Positions 18,938 through 28,119 are shown, numbered from the stretch's first letter. The stretch is 64,000 nucleotides of DNA from TMP-86 sp044226865 (GCA_044226865.1 JBGAGE010000001.1:310001-374000); one strand, 5' to 3'. A program made the numbers and translations. Notes: a model not told the origin generated them from the letters alone.

Positions 18938-20079
18938 GCGATGGGGTGCATACGGGCGGGCGGGCGCGCGCTGTCTGGCTGGCGCTGACCGTGGTGCTGG
19001 TGCTGGCAGGCTGGGGTATCTTTTCGCGGCTGCAGACGCGCAGCGCGCTGGCGCGTGAAGCCGCCGCCACGGCCGTGCCGCTGGTCAGCGTGATCACGCC
19101 CACCGCTTCCTCGCAGGCCGACGTGCTGGAACTCCCGGCCAACATCCAGGCCTGGTCCGATGCACCCATCTACGCGCGCACCAACGGCTACCTGCGCCGC
19201 CGGCTGGTGGACATCGGGAGCCGCGTCAAGCGTGGCCAGCTCCTGGCGGAGATCGACACGCCCGAGGTGACGCAGCAGATCGCGCAGGCCGAGGCGCAGC
19301 TCGCCACCGCGCAGGCAGCGGACCGGCTGGCGCAGTCGACCGCGGCACGCTGGTCCTCGATGCTGGCCACGGATTCGGTGTCGAAGCAGGACGTGGACGA
19401 GAAGCTGGCGGACGCGGCCGCCCGGCATGCGGACCTCGCCGCGGCGCAGGCCAATCTCAACCGTTTGCGGCAGCTGGGCGAGTTCCAGCGCATCGTCGCG
19501 CCCTTCGATGGCGTGATCACCGCGCGCAACACCGACGTGGGCGCGCTGGTCACGGCCGGCAGCGGCCCGAGCGCCGGCGCTGAGCTGTTCCACATCCAGG
19601 ACGTGAGTCATTTGCGGGTCTACGTGAACACCCCGCAGGCGTTCACGCCCTTCATCCACGTCGGCGGCCGCGCCCAGCTGCACATCGCGGAGCTGCCGGG
19701 CAAGGCTTTCGATGCGCGCATCGTCAGCACCGCCGAATCGCTGGATGCGGCCTCCCGCACGCTGCTCACCCAGCTCGAGGTCGACAACGCGCAGTCCTCG
19801 GTGCGGCCGGGCTCGTACGGCGAGGTCCGGTTCGAAGTCCCGGGGCTCGGCGCCAACCTGCGCATCCCGGCGAATTGCCTGCTGTTCCGCTCCGAGGGGC
19901 TGAGCGCGGCGGTGGTCGATGCGCAGGGCAAGGTGACGGTACGGCAGCTCACCCTGGGGCGCGATTTCGGCAAGGAGGTCGAGGTGCTGCAGGGGTTGTC
20001 GGCCACCGACCGCGTGATCCTCAATCCGGCCGACTCGCTGCAGTCCGGGCTCACGGTCCGGGTGGCCGCGGGCCGCTGA
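18934..20079 (+). CDS. RND efflux periplasmic adaptor (membrane fusion protein)
   Basis: A 381-residue adaptor anchored by one N-terminal membrane segment (WLALTVVLVLAGWGIFSRL). The lipoyl half-motif GYLRRRLVDIGSRVKRGQLLAEIDTPE is followed by a coiled-coil hairpin rich in Ala/Gln (QIAQAEAQLATAQAADRLAQ). The second lipoyl half QRIVAPFDGVITARNTDVGALV and the beta-barrel and membrane-proximal domains come after it. It bridges the permease to an outer-membrane channel. ATG 18934 overlaps the permease stop, giving a permease-then-adaptor order opposite to acrAB. Confidence 0.94.
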   Translation: MSDGVHTGGRARAVWLALTVVLVLAGWGIFSRLQTRSALAREAAATAVPLVSVITPTASSQADVLELPANIQAWSDAPIYARTNGYLRRRLVDIGSRVKRGQLLAEIDTPEVTQQIAQAEAQLATAQAADRLAQSTAARWSSMLATDSVSKQDVDEKLADAAARHADLAAAQANLNRLRQLGEFQRIVAPFDGVITARNTDVGALVTAGSGPSAGAELFHIQDVSHLRVYVNTPQAFTPFIHVGGRAQLHIAELPGKAFDARIVSTAESLDAASRTLLTQLEVDNAQSSVRPGSYGEVRFEVPGLGANLRIPANCLLFRSEGLSAAVVDAQGKVTVRQLTLGRDFGKEVEVLQGLSATDRVILNPADSLQSGLTVRVAAGR

Positions 20080-20115
20080 AGGCCACTCCGCGCGGCGCGT
20101 GCTAGGCTTGTTCCC

Positions 20116-20601
20116 ATGAGGCGTTTGCTGAAATTCCTGCACGAAGTGGCGGCGGTCGGCGTCATCGGCGCGTTCGCCGCCAGCCTCCTGCTCGCGGCCA
20201 CGGCGCCGGCGAATTCGCTCGTGGCCTACGCCGCGGTGCGCGCCGGCATCGCCGCCATTGCCAAGTGGCTCCTGGTTCCCTCGCTCGCGCTCGTGCTCAT
20301 CACGGGGCTTCTGGCCATCGCGGTGAACCGCGCCTTCCACAATGCCGGCTGGGCCTGGGTCAAGGCGCTGCTCGGCATCAGCATGTTCGAAGGCACGTTG
20401 CTCACGGTGGCGGCCACCGCGCGCCGCGCCGCCGAGTTGTCGCAAGCAGCGGTGAGCGGCCACGGCGACCCGGCCGAACTTGCGCAGGTGCTGCACACCG
20501 AACGGGGCGGCACCTGGGTCTTGATGAGCGTGGCCGTGGTCAACATCGTGCTGGCGGTGTGGCGCCCGCGCCTGACGCGCTGGGCGACGGTGCGGAGCTG
20601 A
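20116..20601 (+). CDS. Four-helix integral membrane protein, function unknown
   Basis: A 161-residue hydrophobic protein with an N-terminal helix (VAAVGVIGAFAASLLLAA), a second pair around LLVPSLALVLITGLLAIAV and ALLGISMFEGTLLTVAA, and a C-terminal helix ending in Arg-rich WRPRLTRWATVRS. The start MRRLLKFLHEVAAVG, with a His in the first helix, resembles DUF2269/CopD-like membrane proteins. No binding motif is clear enough for a function. It lies between the RND adaptor and the DUF2130 gene with short gaps and may belong to either transcript. Confidence 0.7.
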   Translation: MRRLLKFLHEVAAVGVIGAFAASLLLAATAPANSLVAYAAVRAGIAAIAKWLLVPSLALVLITGLLAIAVNRAFHNAGWAWVKALLGISMFEGTLLTVAATARRAAELSQAAVSGHGDPAELAQVLHTERGGTWVLMSVAVVNIVLAVWRPRLTRWATVRS

Positions 20602-20604
20602 CGC

Positions 20605-21924
20605 ATGAATACCGGTACGCCCCCTCCGCACCGCCTGTTCGTCGCGCCCGACACGCCGGTAACCTGCCCGAAATGCGAGCACGAATTCAGCCTGGAACAG
20701 GGCTTTGCGCGCCGCGCGCTCGAAGGACTGGAGCAGGAGAGCGATGCGGCGCTCGCCGGCCTGCGCGATGCCGAGCGTCAGGCCGAGCAGCGGCGCATCG
20801 ATGCGGTGCTGGCGGCCAGCAAGAAGGACTACGAAACGCAGCTGGCCCAGCTCAAGAAGCTGCAGGCCGAGCAGGCCGCGCGCAGCGAAGCGCTGCTGCG
20901 CGAGACGGTGGAGGCCGAGCGCCGACGCCAGGCCACGCAGGCCGAACAGGCGCGCCAGGACCTGGAGAAGCGCCTGCAGGAGCAGAGCGAGCAATTGCAG
21001 GCGCTGCGCGCGCAGGAGCTGGAGCTGCGGCGCGACAAGCAACAGATCGCCGACCGCGCCGCCGGGCTCGAAGTGGAGACCGCGCGCAAGCTCGATGCCG
21101 AGCGCGCCGCCATCGAGGCACGCGTGCGCCAACAGGAGCAGGAGCGCGCGGCGCTGGAAAAGGCCGACCTGCAGAAGAAGCTCGATGATGCCGGCGAGCA
21201 GCTGGCCGCGGCCCAGCGCAAGATGGAGCAGGGCTCGCAACAGCTGCAGGGCGAGGTGCTGGAATTGGCGGTGGAGGATGCGCTGCGCCGCGCCTTCCCC
21301 ATCGATGCCTTCGAGGAGGTCAAGAAGGGCGCGCGCGGCGGCGACATCATCCACCGCGTGATGACGCGCACCGGCCAGACGGCCGGCACCATCCTGTGGG
21401 AGATCAAGCGCGCCAAGGATTGGAGCGCGCCGTGGACGGCCAAGCTCAAGGACGACATGCGCGCCTGCGGCGCGGATCTCGGCGTGATCGTCACCATGGC
21501 GTGCCCGAAGGAGTTTCCGCCGGCGCAGCCCTTCGGGCTGCACGAGGAGGTGTGGGTCACGATCTGGGGCTGCGCCTTGCCGTTGGCGCAGGCACTGCGC
21601 GCCGGCGTGCTCGACGTGCACAAGCAGCGCGTGGTCAGCGCCGGCAAGGGCGAGAGCATGGAAGCGGTGTACGACTACGTCACCAGCGTGCAGTTCGCGC
21701 AGAAGATCAAGGCCGTCGCGGACTCCTTCCGCCGCATGCGCGAGGAGCTCGAATCGGAGAAGACCACCACCCTGCAGCGCTGGGCGCGCCGTGAAAAGCA
21801 GATCACGCTTGCGATGAGCGAGTTGATCGGCATCGCCGGCAACGTGCAGGGGCTGGCCAAGCAGGAGTTGCCGGAATTGGAGCTGCAGGCGCCGGAATCG
21901 GATCCTGCGAATACGGAAGGATGA
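20605..21924 (+). CDS. DUF2130 domain protein with coiled coil
   Basis: A 439-residue cytoplasmic protein. The N-terminus has a CPKCEHEF zinc-knuckle-like pair of cysteines. Residues of about 40-215 form a long charged Ala/Glu/Gln/Arg coiled coil, and the C-terminal half contains the DUF2130 region with GARGGDIIHRV, TILWEIKRAKDWS and GVIVTMACPKEF. The fold of this C-terminal region resembles restriction-endonuclease-like nucleases (E-x-K in WEIKRAK), an inference from motif form only. Function is unestablished. It lies 3 bases after the membrane-protein gene and abuts mscS. Confidence 0.85.
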   Translation: MNTGTPPPHRLFVAPDTPVTCPKCEHEFSLEQGFARRALEGLEQESDAALAGLRDAERQAEQRRIDAVLAASKKDYETQLAQLKKLQAEQAARSEALLRETVEAERRRQATQAEQARQDLEKRLQEQSEQLQALRAQELELRRDKQQIADRAAGLEVETARKLDAERAAIEARVRQQEQERAALEKADLQKKLDDAGEQLAAAQRKMEQGSQQLQGEVLELAVEDALRRAFPIDAFEEVKKGARGGDIIHRVMTRTGQTAGTILWEIKRAKDWSAPWTAKLKDDMRACGADLGVIVTMACPKEFPPAQPFGLHEEVWVTIWGCALPLAQALRAGVLDVHKQRVVSAGKGESMEAVYDYVTSVQFAQKIKAVADSFRRMREELESEKTTTLQRWARREKQITLAMSELIGIAGNVQGLAKQELPELELQAPESDPANTEG

Positions 21925-21926
21925 CC

Positions 21927-22742
21927 ATGGACGTACAAACCCTGGACCACGTGCGCGCGACCTTGATCGACCTGGCGATCCGCTTCGGTCCGAAGCTCCT
22001 GGTCGCCATCCTCATCCTGGTCGCCGGCGCGATGATCAGCCGCGCGGTGGCACGGCGCGTGGCGGCCGGGCTGCATCGCTTCGAGCTGGAGCCGCCGGTC
22101 CGGCAGCTGTTCGCGCGCCTGGTCTACGTGCTGTCGATGGGCCTGTTCGTCATCATGGCGCTGCAGAACCTGGGCGTGGAGCTGCTGCCGTTGCTCGCGG
22201 GCCTCGGCGTGGCGGGCGCGGGCGTCGCGCTCGCCACGCAAGGCGTGCTCAGCAACGTGGTGGCCGGGCTGTCCATCATCTTCACCAAGCCCTACCGCGT
22301 GGGCGAGTACATCGCCATCGTCGGCGTGGAGGGCAGGGTGGAGGCCATCCACTTGTTCAACACCCAGCTCACGCATGCCGACCGCTCGCGCGTGGTGATT
22401 CCCAACCGCAAGATCGTCGGCGAGATCCTGCACAACTACGGCCGTATCCGCCAATGCGAGCTGCGCGTGGGGGTGGCCTACGGGACGGACCTGCCGCGGG
22501 CGCTGACCGTGATCGGTGAGGTGGTGCGCGCAAATCCGCGGGTGCTGGCCGATCCCGCGCCGGTGATCGGCGTGTCGGTGCTGGGCGAGTCCGCGATCGG
22601 CATCGACGTGAAGCCGTGGGTGGCGGTGGACGATTTCGGGGCCGCGCCGGGTGAACTGAATGCCGCGCTGGTGGCCGCGCTCCGGGGCCGCGACATCGCC
22701 ATTCCCCTCCCGCAGGTCGAAGTTCGCTTGCTCGGCCGCTGA
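21927..22742 (+). CDS. Small-conductance mechanosensitive channel (MscS family)
   Basis: A 271-residue MscS-type channel. Membrane segments at the N-terminus (LLVAILILVAGAMISRAVA and LVYVLSMGLFVIMALQNLG) lead to the pore helix LLAGLGVAGAGVALATQGVLSNVVAGLSI. The cytoplasmic beta domain follows with FTKPYRVGEYIAIVGVEGRVEAI and the IPNRKIVGEILHN stretch. It opens under membrane tension to release solutes. ATG 21927 fits the GGAAGG site 6 bases upstream better than ATG 21921, which overlaps the DUF2130 stop. The cytoplasmic part is short, as in minimal MscS proteins. Confidence 0.9.
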   Translation: MDVQTLDHVRATLIDLAIRFGPKLLVAILILVAGAMISRAVARRVAAGLHRFELEPPVRQLFARLVYVLSMGLFVIMALQNLGVELLPLLAGLGVAGAGVALATQGVLSNVVAGLSIIFTKPYRVGEYIAIVGVEGRVEAIHLFNTQLTHADRSRVVIPNRKIVGEILHNYGRIRQCELRVGVAYGTDLPRALTVIGEVVRANPRVLADPAPVIGVSVLGESAIGIDVKPWVAVDDFGAAPGELNAALVAALRGRDIAIPLPQVEVRLLGR

Positions 22743-22744
22743 CC

Positions 22745-24004
22745 TTGGCCGGCTCCGCCGCTGCGCCGCCGCGCCTGACCCATCCGTGGATGGTCGTGGC
22801 GCTGCTGATGCTGGTGTACACCTGCGGCTACATCGACCGCTACGCGCTCACCATCGTGCTCGATCAGGTGAAGCTCAGCTTCCAGGCCAGCGATACCTAC
22901 ATGGGATTCCTCGCAGGCCCCGCCTTCGCGCTGTTCTTCACGCTGGCAAGCCTGCCGGTGGCGCGGCTCGCCGACCGTCATTCACGGGTGAACATCCTGG
23001 CCCTCGGGTGCGCCACCTGGAGCGCGTTTACGCTGGCCTGTGCGTTTGCGCAAACCAAGCTTGGCTTCACCATTGCCCGCCTGGGCGTGGGCCTGGGCGA
23101 AGCCGCTTGCCTCGCGCCGGCGTACTCGTTGTTGTCGGATTACTTTCCGCCGCGGCGGCGTGCGCTGCCGGTGGGCTTCTTCAATGTGAGCGTGTACCTG
23201 GGGCAGATTACCGGCCTGTGGCTGGGCGGCGGGCTGGCGGCGCAGATGGGATGGCGGCGCATGTATTGGTACATCGGCGCGCCCGGGCTCCTCATCGCCT
23301 TGTTGTTCCGCATCCTCGTGCGCGAGCCGCGCCGTGGCGCGTTGGACGGTGCGGGGAGCCTGCCGGCCGCCGCCACCTTCCTTGCGACCGCCCGCGCCTT
23401 GTTCGCACGCCCCGCCTTTCCGCGATTGGTGGCCGGTGCGGCGCTCACCACCTTCGCCGGCATGGGCTTTGCGTACTGGGCGCCCGTGTTCTTCATGCGT
23501 GTGCATCACATGACGCGTGCACAGGTGGGCTGGCAATACGGCCTCGTGTTCGGCCTGTCCTCGATGGCGGGCGCCTTGCTCGCCGGCAGGCTCGGCAATC
23601 ATCTCGGCCAAGTGCGCGCCGGCGGCGCGTTGCGCATTGCCGCGATTGCCGGACCGGTGACGCTCGCCTTCATGGCCGCGGTGTGCTTCGCGCCCGGGGT
23701 CGCGGCGGCGCTCGCCCTGTTGGTGCCGGCGGGCCTTGCCAATGGTGCATGGCTCGTGCCGGTCCAAGCGACGCTGCAGGACCTGATCGATGCGGGCAGC
23801 CGCGCCACCGCCGCCGCGGTGTTCGCCTGCTCCTCGCTCCTCATCGGGTTCCTCGGGCCCTGGGCCGTGGGCGCGCTCAGCGATGTCTGGTCGCCGCGTT
23901 TCGGCGATGACACGCTGCGCTATGCCATCGCCGCGGTGCTGCTCGTCGGCGTGGCCGGTGGCCATGCCTTTGCGCAGGCGGGCCGCCACGCCGCCAGGAC
24001 GTAG
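22745..24004 (+). CDS. MFS transporter (spinster-like)
   Basis: A 419-residue 12-helix transporter. The first helix YTCGYIDRYALTIVLDQVK is characteristic of the spinster-like MFS group, and the loop LPVARLADRHSRVNIL matches motif A. Another signature is GEAACLAPAYSLLSDYFPPRRRALPVG. Substrates of this group vary (organic acids, sugars, lipids) and cannot be assigned. The frame gives a TTG start at 22745, 2 bases after mscS; ATG 22790 is the alternative but would remove part of the N-terminal tail. It is convergent with the SDR gene, only 3 bases away. Confidence 0.87.
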   Translation: MAGSAAAPPRLTHPWMVVALLMLVYTCGYIDRYALTIVLDQVKLSFQASDTYMGFLAGPAFALFFTLASLPVARLADRHSRVNILALGCATWSAFTLACAFAQTKLGFTIARLGVGLGEAACLAPAYSLLSDYFPPRRRALPVGFFNVSVYLGQITGLWLGGGLAAQMGWRRMYWYIGAPGLLIALLFRILVREPRRGALDGAGSLPAAATFLATARALFARPAFPRLVAGAALTTFAGMGFAYWAPVFFMRVHHMTRAQVGWQYGLVFGLSSMAGALLAGRLGNHLGQVRAGGALRIAAIAGPVTLAFMAAVCFAPGVAAALALLVPAGLANGAWLVPVQATLQDLIDAGSRATAAAVFACSSLLIGFLGPWAVGALSDVWSPRFGDDTLRYAIAAVLLVGVAGGHAFAQAGRHAART

Positions 24005-24007
24005 CCT

Positions 24008-24778
24008 TCAGCCCTTTACGGTAAAGCCGCCGTCGACCACCAGCGTCGCGCCGGTGACGAACGAGGCCGCATCGCTGATCAGGAAGTGGATCGCGGCCGC
24101 GATCTCGGCGGGCTCGGCGACGCGGCCCAGCAAGCCATAGCCTTGCGTGCGGGCGCGCAGGTCGGCTTCGGTCTGGCCGCGCTGCGCGGCCAGGCGCAGA
24201 TGATGGTCGGTGAGCGTCGCGCCCGGGCAGACGGCATTGACGCGGACGCCGTCGCCGCCGTGATCCACCGCGAGGCTCCGTGCGAGGCCGATGACGCCGG
24301 TCTTGGTCATGTCATATACCGTCATGCCGGGCGGGGAGCGCAAGGCATTGATGGAGGACACCAGCACGATGCGCCCGTCGTGTTGCTTCACCATGCGCGG
24401 CAGAACCGCCCGGCAACTGTTGGCCACTCCCTGCAGGTTGACGGACACCAGCCGGTCCCAATGCGCCTGGTCCGTCTCCAGGAATTTTCCCGCCATTTGC
24501 ACGCCGGCATTGGCGACGAGCCCGTCGATACGCCCCCAGCGCGCCAGCGCCTCGGCGGCTGCGGCGGCGCAATCGCGCATGTCGGCCACATCGCAGCGCA
24601 CGCCGAGCGCCGCGATGCCGTGCCGGGCCTGCGCCTCGGCCGCCGCGGCCTGCGCCGCGGCCGCGTCCATGTCCGCAGCCACCACGTGGAATCCAGCCTG
24701 TGCGAACTGCAACACGCAGGCCTTGCCGATGCCGGCGCCACCGCCGGTCACCAGGCACACGCGATGCGGCGCGCTCAT
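24008..24778 (-). CDS. SDR-family NAD(P)-dependent oxidoreductase
   Basis: A 256-residue classical short-chain dehydrogenase. The cofactor loop is TGGGAGIGKA, NAG is present at about residues 90-92, the catalytic residues are Ser142, Tyr155 and Lys159 (YDMTK), and the C-terminal GATLVVDGGFTVKG is typical of this family. Asp36/Asp38 after the second strand suggests NAD. It interconverts an alcohol and a ketone. It is the last gene of a five-gene minus-strand operon, its ATG overlapping the VOC gene stop. Confidence 0.92.
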   Translation of the reverse strand: MSAPHRVCLVTGGGAGIGKACVLQFAQAGFHVVAADMDAAAAQAAAAEAQARHGIAALGVRCDVADMRDCAAAAAEALARWGRIDGLVANAGVQMAGKFLETDQAHWDRLVSVNLQGVANSCRAVLPRMVKQHDGRIVLVSSINALRSPPGMTVYDMTKTGVIGLARSLAVDHGGDGVRVNAVCPGATLTDHHLRLAAQRGQTEADLRARTQGYGLLGRVAEPAEIAAAIHFLISDAASFVTGATLVVDGGFTVKG

Positions 24779-25194
24779 GCCGGCCTCGGCACGTAGTTCA
24801 CTTCACACACGCCGCCGTGCCGCTGCAGGCTCGCCGGACCATATTGCTGCAGCTCGATGAAGATGCCGTTGGGATCGCGGCAGGTGGCCATGCGGTTGTG
24901 ATCGCCGGCCTGGTACGGTTCGCTCACCTCGTATCCCGCTGCGCGCAGGGCGCGACACAACTCATCCACATCGTCGGTCTCCATGGCGAAATGCCGGACG
25001 CCGCCTTCCTCGCGCACGCGTTGCACGGCGATCACCTCGAGGAAGGTGACATCGTCGAATTTCAGGTAGAAGCCGACCAGCAGGCCTTGCGGGTTACGGA
25101 ATTCGAATTGCCGCGTCAGGCCCAGGCAGGCGTAGAAGCGCTCGGTGGCATCGAGGTCGGCGCTTTCGATGCACACATGCGCGAGCTTGATCAT
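24775..25194 (-). CDS. VOC-superfamily (glyoxalase/dioxygenase-like) protein
   Basis: A 139-residue protein with two beta-alpha-beta-beta-beta units. It begins MIKLAHVCIESADLDATERFYACLGL, where His6 is a likely metal ligand, and has GVRHFAMETDDVDELCRAL and DPNGIFIELQQYG, with His and Glu completing the metal site. Lyase, epimerase or dioxygenase activity is possible. Start and stop overlap both neighbours by ATGA, so it is part of the same operon as the two SDRs and the MDR dehydrogenase. Confidence 0.88.
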   Translation of the reverse strand: MIKLAHVCIESADLDATERFYACLGLTRQFEFRNPQGLLVGFYLKFDDVTFLEVIAVQRVREEGGVRHFAMETDDVDELCRALRAAGYEVSEPYQAGDHNRMATCRDPNGIFIELQQYGPASLQRHGGVCEVNYVPRPA

Positions 25195-26198
25195 GCGGCG
25201 GATGCTCCCATAGCAGTCCAGTCGAACAGGATGCCCAATGCCTCGTGGCGCCGCTCGCCGGCCAGCGCATAGGCAGCGGCACAGTCGCGCGGTGAGAAGT
25301 CATGTGTGATCAGGCCGTCGAGCTTGAACGATCCGGCGCGCATCAAGTGGAAGAACAGTGCATCGATGCGCCGCTGCGTGAAGCCGCCGCGATCCTGATG
25401 ATCATGCGTGGCCACGATGGTCAGGCCCTTGGTCATGACATCCGAGCTCAAGGTTTGCCGGCTGGGATACCCCGTGTCCCCGAGCAGCACCACCTTGCCG
25501 AAGGGCGCGGCGAGGCCGAGTGCGGAACCCAACACCGCCGGGTTGCCGGTGGTATCCACGACGATGTCGAAGCCGGCGTTCGCGGCATGCGCCAGCAGCG
25601 GCGCGCGCAGGTCCTCGATGCTGCCCTCGAAGCAGCGCGTGGCGCCGCCGCGCGCGGCCGCTGCCAGGCGCAATGCGGAAATGTCCGCCACGGTGATCTC
25701 GTGCATGCCGGCGCAGGCGGCCCAGCGCACGGTCATCTGCCCGACCGGTCCGGCGCCGATGATCAGCGCCTGTCCGCCGAGCGCGAACGGCGCCGCGTGC
25801 GCGGCGCGGAAAGCGGTCTTGGCGAGCCCGCACCAGCAGGCGGCCTTGGGATCGAGGTCCGCGGGTACCGGCGAACAGGTCGCAGCCGCGAGCGTGGCTT
25901 CTGCGGTATGCGCCATGCGCATGTAGACGCGATCACCGGCGTGGAACTCCGTCACGCCCGCGCCCAATTCCGCCACCACGCCGATGGCCTGCACGCCTGT
26001 CTTGATCTGCGGAAACGAAAAGCGCGCCGCGAAATGCGAGCCGGGCTCGTAGCGCGCGTGCAGGATGGTGGTTTCCGTGCCGATGCTCATGAGGCTGTAG
26101 AGCGTGCAGACTCGGATCTCGCCCGCGCCCGGGGCGCGCGAGTCGAAGCCCACGAGGCGCGCCTCGCCCGGCTGCGGAAAGATGATCCGTTGCGGCAT
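25191..26198 (-). CDS. MDR-family (zinc-type alcohol dehydrogenase-like) oxidoreductase
   Basis: A 335-residue medium-chain dehydrogenase. The N-terminal catalytic domain has the GroES-like stretch FHAGDRVYMRMAHTAEA, and the Rossmann part contains ALIIGAGPVGQMTVRWAACAG. The usual four-Cys structural zinc loop is missing, and SIGTET stands where a catalytic Cys would be expected, as in BchC-like and bi-domain-type MDR proteins. It may thus work without zinc, or with His/Glu ligands. ATG 26198 is used; a longer frame upstream encodes an Arg/Pro-rich stretch overlapping the previous gene and is not favoured. GGAGGAG lies upstream. Confidence 0.85.
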   Translation of the reverse strand: MPQRIIFPQPGEARLVGFDSRAPGAGEIRVCTLYSLMSIGTETTILHARYEPGSHFAARFSFPQIKTGVQAIGVVAELGAGVTEFHAGDRVYMRMAHTAEATLAAATCSPVPADLDPKAACWCGLAKTAFRAAHAAPFALGGQALIIGAGPVGQMTVRWAACAGMHEITVADISALRLAAAARGGATRCFEGSIEDLRAPLLAHAANAGFDIVVDTTGNPAVLGSALGLAAPFGKVVLLGDTGYPSRQTLSSDVMTKGLTIVATHDHQDRGGFTQRRIDALFFHLMRAGSFKLDGLITHDFSPRDCAAAYALAGERRHEALGILFDWTAMGASAA

Positions 26199-26202
26199 GT
26201 GC

Positions 26203-27105
26203 TTACGAGGCTCCTCCGGCGGGCAGGGTGTCGCCCGGCGGGTCGCCGCCGGCGCTCCACCACGGCGTGCCGGCGACGTTGCGCAGGAACTCATCGCGGG
26301 CAGCGTCGTCCTGCGCGAACATCGTCTTCAGCACGCGCCTGGCGACATCATCCGCCGGCCAGCGCAATTGCCGCCCGTCGGAGCGCGAAATTTCCACCAC
26401 CAGCTTGCCGATGACATCCGGATCGAAGGCCTGCGGCAGGCGCTTGGCGAGCTCGCGTTGGCGGTGCTCGATGAAGGCGCGGTAGGGCGAGTCCTTGGGA
26501 TACGAGGCAGGCAGGTGCGAGGCGGGCGGAAAGCTTGGCGCGAAGATCTGCGTGGCGTACATCCCGCCCTGGACCAGGGCCACCTTGATGTTCCAGCGGT
26601 CAACTTCGTGGCGTAGCGCCTCGGTGGCGCCTTCGAGGGCAAATTTGCTGCCCGTGTAGGACACATCGCCGGGGAGCCCCGCGATGCCGGACAGAGAGCT
26701 GATCATGATGATGTAGCCCGCGCGTTGCGCCCGCATCTGCGGCAACACGGCGCGCGTCAGCAGCATGGGAGCAAAGAAGTTCGTCTCCATGACGGCGCGC
26801 AGGTCGGTCTCGCTCACATCCTCCAGCGCACCGGCGCGCAGGATGCCGGCATTGTTCAACAGCACGTCGAGCCGCCCACTCTCGGCCACGACGTGCGCGA
26901 TGAGCGGTGCGAACGTCTGCGGGCGCGTCACGTCCAGCTCGACACAGCGGATGTCGAGAGATTCCCGCAGCGCCAGCGCCTCGAGCGCCCTGCCCTTGGA
27001 GCGATCTCGCATGGACGCGTACACCGTATCGCCGGCGCGCGCGAAATGCCGGGCGGCGCTCGCGCCGAAGCCGCTGTTGGCGCCTGTGATCAATACCACT
27101 GCCAT
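26203..27105 (-). CDS. SDR-family oxidoreductase
   Basis: A 300-residue short-chain dehydrogenase with TGANSGFGASAARHF for the cofactor, NNAG, Ser137 and the YTGSK catalytic pair (Tyr150, Lys154). The longer C-terminal part after residue 190 holds the substrate lid. The TGANSGFG form is shared with retinol/steroid-type and 17-beta-hydroxysteroid-like SDRs. A strong AAAGGAGAG ribosome-binding site lies before ATG 27105, directly after the stop of the Gfo/Idh gene. It is second in the minus-strand operon. Confidence 0.92.
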   Translation of the reverse strand: MAVVLITGANSGFGASAARHFARAGDTVYASMRDRSKGRALEALALRESLDIRCVELDVTRPQTFAPLIAHVVAESGRLDVLLNNAGILRAGALEDVSETDLRAVMETNFFAPMLLTRAVLPQMRAQRAGYIIMISSLSGIAGLPGDVSYTGSKFALEGATEALRHEVDRWNIKVALVQGGMYATQIFAPSFPPASHLPASYPKDSPYRAFIEHRQRELAKRLPQAFDPDVIGKLVVEISRSDGRQLRWPADDVARRVLKTMFAQDDAARDEFLRNVAGTPWWSAGGDPPGDTLPAGGAS

Positions 27106-28119
27106 TCAATCTCTCCTTTGGTTCGTCACGGCGCTTTCCACCGGGTAGATAAGGCCCATTTGCGCGCGCGCTGCATCCAGCGTGCGCATGATGGACAAGG
27201 ATTCGTCCAGGGTCATTTCCGGGCATTCCGTGCGGCCCTCGCGCAGCGCGCGGTTCATGGCCCGCACCTGGTAGCCGTAGCCGCTGCCCGTGATCGGAAA
27301 GTCGTGCACGACTTCCGTCCCATCGGCGCCGCACAGCGTCAGGCGGGCGGGGCGAAAGACCGGTGCCGCCAGGCGTATGCGGCCCAGGCTACCCAGTATC
27401 TCGAGATCCGGCGGGCGACGCGCCTGCATGGACACGTACAGGCAGGCGGTGGCGCCGCCGGCATGATCCAGGAGCAGGGCGGTCTGCTCATCGACGCCGG
27501 TGGGACCCAGTTGCGCGGACACCTGGATGCGCGAGGGCGGCCCGAGCAACATCGAGGCCATCGATACGAGGTACACCCCGGCATCCAGCAGCACGCCGCC
27601 GCCGCGACCAGGGTCGAGGACATAGTGATCAGACTGCCGGTCCGGCAGGAAGGCGCCGCCACCGATGACCATGCGGACTGCGCCGATTCGGCCTTCGGTC
27701 ACCCAGGCGCGGGTGGCGATTACCGCCGGCAGGAAGCGGGTCCACATGGCCTCCATCACCAGGCAGCGCCGTTCGCGTGCCGCCGCGATCACGTCCTTCG
27801 CCTGCACTGCGTTGATCGTAAAAGGCTTTTCGCAAAGCACTGCCTTGCCGGCGGCGATCGCCGCGAGCATGTCGGCGGCGTGCTGCGGGTGGGGCGAGGC
27901 GATGTAGACCGCATCGATGCCGGGGTCGGCCAACAGATCGGCGGTGCCGGCGTGGCTCTGGGGGATACGGTGCGCCTCGGCGAACGCCTGCGCCTTGTGG
28001 CGCGTACGCGACGCCACCGCGCACAGCAGGGCTTCGGTGGGCTCGAGCGCGGCGAACTCAGTGGCCATCGATGCAGCCATGCGCCCCGTCCCGATCATCC
28101 CCCAGCGAATCGGCTGCAT
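27106..28119 (-). CDS. Gfo/Idh/MocA-family oxidoreductase
   Basis: A 337-residue protein with an N-terminal Rossmann domain (IRWGMIGTGRMAASMA), then the signature AVYIASPHPQHAADMLAAIAAGKAVLCEKPF containing the catalytic Glu-Lys-Pro, and the C-terminal alpha/beta domain with DPGRGGGVLLDAGVY. Such enzymes oxidise sugars, inositols or cyclic diols with NAD(P). ATG 28119 fits the conserved start; an upstream in-frame extension to 28209 is Arg/Ser-rich and lacks family similarity. It heads the minus-strand operon and is divergent from TonB receptor 2. Confidence 0.9.
   Translation of the reverse strand: MQPIRWGMIGTGRMAASMATEFAALEPTEALLCAVASRTRHKAQAFAEAHRIPQSHAGTADLLADPGIDAVYIASPHPQHAADMLAAIAAGKAVLCEKPFTINAVQAKDVIAAARERRCLVMEAMWTRFLPAVIATRAWVTEGRIGAVRMVIGGGAFLPDRQSDHYVLDPGRGGGVLLDAGVYLVSMASMLLGPPSRIQVSAQLGPTGVDEQTALLLDHAGGATACLYVSMQARRPPDLEILGSLGRIRLAAPVFRPARLTLCGADGTEVVHDFPITGSGYGYQVRAMNRALREGRTECPEMTLDESLSIMRTLDAARAQMGLIYPVESAVTNQRRD

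Noticed and set aside
18427..21621. A 1064-codon minus-strand frame opposite the RND, membrane and DUF2130 genes
   Set aside because: It crosses three real genes and has no recognisable domain.
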